DNA of 64,000 nucleotides, taken from DATBHW01 sp035307385 (GTDB taxonomy: Bacteria; Chloroflexota; Ktedonobacteria; Ktedonobacterales; DATBGS01). The notes beneath the pieces are model-generated. The model was not told where the DNA came from, searched no databases, and saw nothing but the letters and a program-made list of their open reading frames with translations. The position numbers and the translations under genes are program-made. Location of the stretch: assembly GCA_035307385.1 (NCBI GenBank), contig DATGID010000072.1, positions 62,001 to 126,000 on the forward strand, written 5' to 3'. Every line of letters begins with the position of its first letter. Position 1 is the stretch's first letter. Of the stretch, positions 59,643 to 64,000 are shown piece by piece.

Positions 59643-60938
59643 TCATGCCTGCGCGATCAACGCCGATTCCCGATAAATCGTCTGCCCTCGGCTGGGGCCA
59701 ACCGAAATCATCGAGATCGGCGTCTCGAGCAGTTCGCCCAGGCGATCAAGATAGCGCCTGGCGGCCAGCGGCAGATCAGCGTAGCTGGTAATCTGGCTCG
59801 TCTCGCACTGCCAACCCGGCAATTCCTCATAGACCGGCTCGCAGGTGATCAGATCAGCCAGGTTCGCCGGAGGCGTCTGTATCATCTTCCCGCGCAGGCG
59901 ATAGGCCGTGCAAACCTTCAGCGTCTCGAAGGTATCCAGCACATCCAGCTTCATAATCACCGCGCTGTCCAGGCCGTTCAGCCGCGCCGCGTAGCGGCCC
60001 ATCACCGCGTCGAACCAACCGCAGCGCCGCGCGCGTCCGCTTGTCGTGCCATATTCATAGCCGCGCTCGCGCATCACCTCGCCCACGCCGTCGTCAAGTT
60101 CGGTGGGCATCTCGCCGCTGCCCACGCGCGTAATATAGGCTTTGTACACGCCGATCACCTGCCCGATGCTGCGCGGTGGCAGGCCCGAGCCGGTGGCGGC
60201 GTTCCCCGCTGTTGTCGAGGAAGAGGTCACAAACGGATAGGTGCCAAAATCCACATCCAGCAGCGACCCCTGCGCCCCCTCCAGCAGCATGGAGCGTCCC
60301 GCCGCCAGGGCGTCCTGCAAGAGCGTCTGCGTCTCGGTGATATAGGGGCACAACTGCTTGCCATAGTCGCTGTATTCATCGAAGATGTCATCCAGCGAGA
60401 GCGGCTCGTGCCCATACATCTGCGTAATCATGCGGTTCTTGTGCGCCAGCACAGCGGCCAGCTTCCCTCGAAACTGCTCGGCGTTCAGCAGATCGCCCAT
60501 GCGAATGCCCATGCGCCCATATTTATCGACATAGGCCGGGCCGATGCCGCGCAGCACCGTGCCAATCTTTTCAGCGCCCCGGCTCTCTTCCTCCAGGCGG
60601 TCCAGCAGAAAATGGTAGGGCATGACCACATGCGCCCGATCACTGATGTACAGCCGTTCCAGGCTCACTCCCTGGCTGCGCAGCGCCGCCATCTCCGCCA
60701 GCAGTCCCTTGGGGTCCAGCACCACACCGTTGCCAATCACACCGCTGGTTTCCGGGTGCAGCACGCCAGAGGGCACCTGATGAAAGGCAAACTCGCCGCC
60801 GTCATACACCACGCGATGCCCGGCGTTGCCACCGCCCTGATAGCGCACGACATAGTCCACCTGCGCCGCTAGCTCATCGATAATCTTGCCCTTGCCTTCG
60901 TCGCCCCACTGAGCGCCGACCACTGCTGTCACACTCAC
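59643..60938 (-). CDS. purA: Adenylosuccinate synthetase
   Basis: A 431-residue enzyme joining IMP and aspartate with GTP. TAVVGAQWGDEGKGKIIDEL is the P-loop variant, RYQGGGNAGHRVVY the IMP site, and IGVYKAYITRVGSGEMPTEL the conserved GTP/IMP block. GTG start with GAGAGGAT upstream. It lies 24 nt after the spermidine-synthase-like gene, so they are in one operon. Length is standard. Confidence 0.97.
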   Translation of the reverse strand: MSVTAVVGAQWGDEGKGKIIDELAAQVDYVVRYQGGGNAGHRVVYDGGEFAFHQVPSGVLHPETSGVIGNGVVLDPKGLLAEMAALRSQGVSLERLYISDRAHVVMPYHFLLDRLEEESRGAEKIGTVLRGIGPAYVDKYGRMGIRMGDLLNAEQFRGKLAAVLAHKNRMITQMYGHEPLSLDDIFDEYSDYGKQLCPYITETQTLLQDALAAGRSMLLEGAQGSLLDVDFGTYPFVTSSSTTAGNAATGSGLPPRSIGQVIGVYKAYITRVGSGEMPTELDDGVGEVMRERGYEYGTTSGRARRCGWFDAVMGRYAARLNGLDSAVIMKLDVLDTFETLKVCTAYRLRGKMIQTPPANLADLITCEPVYEELPGWQCETSQITSYADLPLAARRYLDRLGELLETPISMISVGPSRGQTIYRESALIAQA

Positions 60939-60962
60939 CGTTTATATCCTCTCTGGAAGGGG

Positions 60963-62534
60963 TCAATTCCCCTCAGCATAGCTAATTAGCAAATCATCGG
61001 TTAACTGCTCCACCGGCGCGCGGTCATCGGTAAACACCACGCCGCCATTCGGTCGCCCGATGGATGCCTGCGGCAAGACCTCTTGCGCCGCCTCGCCCAG
61101 CAGGCTTCCCGGCGATAATGCGCTCAGGTTCTGGCGAAATGTCGTCAGATTCGTTGGATGCTTTGTCGCCATAATTTCCGCATTAAATGTACCAGGCACT
61201 AAAAAGACATACACGCTCGGAAACACCAGGCTAAGCGTATTGACAAATGCCTGCACCAGTTGAAAATTGGTGCGCGTGTGCCCGGTGTTGAGGGCCAGCA
61301 CCCCATCATCCGACAGATGATCGCGGATTTCGCTAAAGAACTCTTCCGTCGTCAAATGGAAGGGGATATAGGGCTGCTGAAACGCATCGATAGCAACCAG
61401 ATCATAGCTGGCTTTGGTCTGGCGCATAAAAGCGCGGCCATCCTGCTCGAACACTTGCAGATTCGGCTCGCGCATATCGAAATACTGCCGGGCAACATCC
61501 ACAATGGACGGGTCAAGCTCCACACCATCGATCTGCACCGTGGGATACGCGGCGCTGAACTGGCGCGCAATCGTTCCACCTGCCAGGCCGATAATCGCCA
61601 TGCGATGCAGTTGCGATGGCTGAAAGCCGGGATTGAAAAAAGGCGCGGCTAGGAAATAATCCCAATACCAGCCAGTCAGAATCTGATTGGGGTTATAGAT
61701 AGAGTGAATCGCCTGGCCCTCGTTCAAAATTAATTCTCTGGTCCCGTTAGCGTCCTGCGTCACCTGAATGTAGTTATACAGCGATTCCTGCTCATAGATC
61801 ATGCCCGGAATGCTTTTGATCGGCCCCAGCGGCGCGGCGCTCACTGCACCCGCTGGCACCAGCAGCGCCAGCGCCAATGCCGCCTGCACGGCAATCTGGA
61901 CCATGCGCGCCTGGCCTGGCTGAGCCGAACGCGCCAGAAAAGCGGAGCGCGCCAGCAGGCTCCAGGCAGAAACGACAAAGAGCAGCCCCGCAAAGACCAG
62001 AAAGCCGCGGCGCGTGCCAATTGTGGGAATTAGCCAGAAGACCGGCACAAACGTTCCCACAATGCTGCCCAGCGTCGAAAGCATATAAATGCCGCCGCTG
62101 CTGGAGCCAGCCTTCTGAAGCTCGGTCATCGTCAGGCGAATGGCAAACGGCGGCACCATCCCCAACAGCGTCACCGGCACGAAGAAAAGCAGCAACACCG
62201 ATTCCAGCGAACCGGCCAGAATGCTCACATTGGCCTGGTTCAGCCCGATCACGCCCTGCTGTAAAATTGGCCCGCTGATAAACGGAATCAGCGCCATAAA
62301 CACGGCGGCAATCAGCATCAGCAGCGCCAGCGCCCGTTCGGAGGGATAGCGATCAGCCAGACGACCGCCCAGGAAATAACCAACGCTGAGGTAGAGTAAG
62401 ATCAGGCCGATCAGGTTCGCCCAGACCACCTGGGAGGTGCCAAAATAGGGGGCGAGCAGACGCGCAGCAAGCATCTCAATTGCCATGCCGACCACGCCGC
62501 TGAGGAACACCAGGCTCAACACACGAATACGCAT
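60963..62534 (-). CDS. Fused membrane (MFS-like) / spermidine-synthase-like protein
   Basis: A 523-residue protein. The N-terminal 230 residues hold about seven helices (LSLVFLSGVVGMAIEMLAARLLAP, then LIGLILLYLSVGYFLGGRLADRYPS). The C-terminal half is a spermidine-synthase-like Rossmann fold: MAIIGLAGGTIARQFSAAYP, VQIDGVELDPSIVDVARQYF, YDLVAIDAFQQPYIPFHLTTEEFF. The catalytic Asp of true spermidine synthases falls in AIDAF. The SAM/polyamine substrate is uncertain for this fused class. ATG 62534 with GGAAGAG upstream. Confidence 0.87.
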   Translation of the reverse strand: MRIRVLSLVFLSGVVGMAIEMLAARLLAPYFGTSQVVWANLIGLILLYLSVGYFLGGRLADRYPSERALALLMLIAAVFMALIPFISGPILQQGVIGLNQANVSILAGSLESVLLLFFVPVTLLGMVPPFAIRLTMTELQKAGSSSGGIYMLSTLGSIVGTFVPVFWLIPTIGTRRGFLVFAGLLFVVSAWSLLARSAFLARSAQPGQARMVQIAVQAALALALLVPAGAVSAAPLGPIKSIPGMIYEQESLYNYIQVTQDANGTRELILNEGQAIHSIYNPNQILTGWYWDYFLAAPFFNPGFQPSQLHRMAIIGLAGGTIARQFSAAYPTVQIDGVELDPSIVDVARQYFDMREPNLQVFEQDGRAFMRQTKASYDLVAIDAFQQPYIPFHLTTEEFFSEIRDHLSDDGVLALNTGHTRTNFQLVQAFVNTLSLVFPSVYVFLVPGTFNAEIMATKHPTNLTTFRQNLSALSPGSLLGEAAQEVLPQASIGRPNGGVVFTDDRAPVEQLTDDLLISYAEGN

Positions 62535-62591
62535 CACATCGCTCTTCCAAAGGCGCACCGAAAGGACGCCATTTCCTCATCTGCGGAAGGG

Positions 62592-62629
62592 GCGCCAGTC
62601 TTGCCACATGAACTGGCGCAGATATTATA
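62592..62629 (-). promoter_or_regulatory. Leftward -10 and leader hairpin before the spermidine-synthase-like gene
   Basis: On the minus strand TATAAT occupies 62629-62624; the -35 is weak. Immediately downstream GCGCCAGT (62592-62599) and ACTGGCGC (62612-62619) form an 8-bp inverted repeat at the expected 5' end of the transcript. Confidence 0.45.
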
Positions 62630-62674
62630 ACGCTTCTGGAGTTTTCCCGCTAGAGATCATCCACCCGTGGGAAA

Positions 62675-63178
62675 CTATCCATCTTCCGGCGTCTCCGCGT
62701 CTTGGGCCTGTTCAGAGGGAAGGGCAGGCGCAAGAAAAATCGGGATTGTCTGCAATCCAGCCTGTGGGTCATGGCGAAAGGCAGCGATGCTCAGGCCGTC
62801 TGTTACGGTGGTTTCTCCTGACGACCCGCGCCGCCCGGTAAACGAGGCGATCAACCATATCCAGGGAGAGTCTTGCAGGTTCTCCATATTGCCGGTATCA
62901 ATGCCACTGGGATAAGGCGGGCCGCCAGGATGGCTGTGATAGACGCCCACAATGCGCTCGCCGTAGATCATATCGTGCTCCAGCAGTTCGACGCTGTCAA
63001 ACTCAAAGCGCACCGAGGAATTGCGCGTGTTGCGCAGCGGCAGCGCCTCATTGGCAATCCAATCGCCAGCCGGGGTCATCTCGCCAATGAGCAAGCCACA
63101 CGCCTCAATCCGTGGGCGCGCCAGCATGTCCTTGCGGATGGCTTGCCGCGCCTCTGTGCTCAAAATCACTTTTGCCAT
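62675..63178 (-). CDS. JAMM/MPN+ metallopeptidase (Mov34/PAD-1 family)
   Basis: A 167-residue JAB1/MPN protein. The catalytic Glu is in RIEACGLLIGEM. The metal site is GVYHSHPGGPPYPSGID, a complete H-x-H-x7-S-x2-D JAMM motif. A C-terminal extension of about 40 residues (LQTIPIFLAPALPSEQAQDAETPEDG) follows. Prokaryotic relatives process ubiquitin-like sulfur carriers such as CysO or ThiS/MoaD; none is beside it. Weak SD before the ATG. Divergent from the gene at 63347. Confidence 0.9.
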   Translation of the reverse strand: MAKVILSTEARQAIRKDMLARPRIEACGLLIGEMTPAGDWIANEALPLRNTRNSSVRFEFDSVELLEHDMIYGERIVGVYHSHPGGPPYPSGIDTGNMENLQDSPWIWLIASFTGRRGSSGETTVTDGLSIAAFRHDPQAGLQTIPIFLAPALPSEQAQDAETPEDG

Positions 63179-63286
63179 ACGTTTCTTTCACCATCATCTT
63201 CGTTTCTGGTCGCCACCGTCATCCTACCGCGCCCAGCGGGCGGCGTCAACCGGCTGTTTCGCCAGAAGTCGAGTGTCCATGCTTAT

Positions 63287-63316
63287 TTGGTCCTTCAAGG
63301 AAGCACGTGATACAAT
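63287..63316 (+). promoter_or_regulatory. Promoter of the right-edge gene
   Basis: TTGGTC (63287-63292), 18-nt spacer, TACAAT (63311-63316), 31 nt before the ATG at 63347. Confidence 0.6.
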
Positions 63317-63346
63317 CACTTTCAGTCTGCGCAAAGGAGAGCGTCC

Positions 63347-64000
63347 ATGCCCAAGGAAACTCGTAAATCCCGAAAGACCTCTGGCCCCAAATCTCAGCCC
63401 GTTGTTCCCAGATCGCCGGATGCGTCGGCAGCGCCAGCCGTGCAAACGTTGCTTGACCAATTAGCTATCCTCTCGCAGCAACTGCGCCAGAGCAGCGAAC
63501 GGGCCGCCGCCTATCAAGCGCTCTCCTCCATCGACCAGCAGCCTGCCAACGTTGCGCTCGCATTTGCCCAGAGCCTGGGCGCCAGACGCGAGGGTGACGC
63601 TGCCGATGTCGCGCTGGCGCTGGCCGAACTAAGCCAGCATCAGGCGCTGCGCAAAGAAGCCCGCCGGGCGTTGGTGCGCCTGCGCTCCGTTGGTATCGCC
63701 CCCAGCTTCTCTGTTCCGACGAGCGAGGCCGCCGGGCCACAGCGACAACGCGCCTTCTACATGGGCTACGTGTCGCAGACCCGCGAGCAAGGCGAGATGC
63801 AGGTCGCGCTGGCCTGGTATGAGAATCAGACAGCAGGCGATGTGCGCGGGATGGTCTTTCTGCTTGAGTTCTGGCGCGATGGCGTCAAAGACTTCTATAT
63901 GACGGATGTGACGACCACCAGGCGCTTCCAACAAGACTTCTCCAAAAATAAACGCGCAGGCGAGCAAATAGACGTGCTGCCCTGCACGCTGGCCCAGGCA
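63347..64000 (+). CDS. Unrecognised protein, 3' truncated by the window end
   Basis: 218 codons are open to the right edge from ATG 63347, which has AAAGGAG 6 nt upstream. The N-terminal 30 residues are basic and low-complexity (KETRKSRKTSGPKSQP). A helical region follows, with repeats of the kind ALSSIDQQPANVALAFAQSL and ALRKEARRALVRLRSVG (HEAT-like). From about residue 140 a mixed domain begins: RAFYMGYVSQTREQGEMQVALAW, MVFLLEFWRDGVKDFYMTDV. I do not recognise the family. The promoter just upstream supports expression. Confidence 0.7.
   Translation, partial: MPKETRKSRKTSGPKSQPVVPRSPDASAAPAVQTLLDQLAILSQQLRQSSERAAAYQALSSIDQQPANVALAFAQSLGARREGDAADVALALAELSQHQALRKEARRALVRLRSVGIAPSFSVPTSEAAGPQRQRAFYMGYVSQTREQGEMQVALAWYENQTAGDVRGMVFLLEFWRDGVKDFYMTDVTTTRRFQQDFSKNKRAGEQIDVLPCTLAQA

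Overview
The window looks like chromosome from a GC-rich bacterium, most likely Chloroflexota and probably near the Ktedonobacteria. The reasons are a Gram-positive-style T-box leader on serS, ECF sigma/anti-sigma pairs, a DnaK cluster with CbpA/CbpM-like partners instead of a visible HrcA/CIRCE system, archaeal-type phosphatidylserine decarboxylase, and many membrane proteins with low-complexity tails. This placement is inference from gene content, not a phylogeny. Genes are densely packed, often with 4-nt overlaps and TTG/GTG starts. I see no insertion sequence, phage, integrase, CRISPR array or rRNA; there is one tRNA gene. Nearly all of the window reads as core or lineage-specific chromosome.

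Layout, left to right. 1-15.6 kb: an ECF sigma/anti-sigma pair; a lipid operon (cysteine-desulfurase-like, pssA, psd, methyltransferase, START-like protein, and a HEAT-repeat gene broken by a 7-G run); a lipid kinase; an SDR; serS behind a canonical serine T-box; a J-domain/zincin fusion; a second ECF sigma/anti-sigma pair; a TlpA-like thioredoxin; a MetE-C-like protein. 15.6-27.4 kb: a HAMP membrane protein, then the leftward stress cluster BON - USP - Hsp20 - grpE - dnaK - dnaJ(cbpA) - cbpM - clpB. 27.6-32.5 kb: glpK, a membrane protein, hemD (fused to a remnant of uroporphyrinogen-III methyltransferase), hemC, and tRNA-Gln with its promoter and terminator. 32.6-41.4 kb: a YtxH-like protein, an HTH-like protein, rsmD, two disordered proteins, a PaaI thioesterase, a creatininase-like protein, mutY, metB and a small membrane protein with a structured leader. 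41.4-52.5 kb: tatC/tatA, a fatty-acid and translation operon (coaD, coiled-coil protein, yceD, rpmF, fabD, fabG, Asp23-like, nusB, acpP), recG and an ArsA ATPase. 52.9-64 kb: a MoxR/ChlI-like ATPase with a VWA partner, rsmG, a zinc-ribbon surface protein, an APH-like kinase, purA, a spermidine-synthase-like membrane protein, a JAMM peptidase and a truncated unknown.

How the parts fit: pssA and psd make phosphatidylethanolamine, and the coupled methyltransferase and START-like protein may act on a lipid or polyketide product. The stress cluster is a full disaggregation machine (Hsp20 holds, KJE refolds, ClpB extracts) with CbpM as a likely J-protein modulator. yceD-rpmF-fabD-fabG-acpP follows the widespread coupling of ribosome and fatty-acid synthesis genes. 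The observations most worth checking are the J-domain/zincin fusion, the HemD fusion to a truncated methyltransferase, the poly-G frameshift in the HEAT gene, the Q/G-rich tail on the small heat-shock protein, and the structured leader before the 40.8-kb membrane gene.
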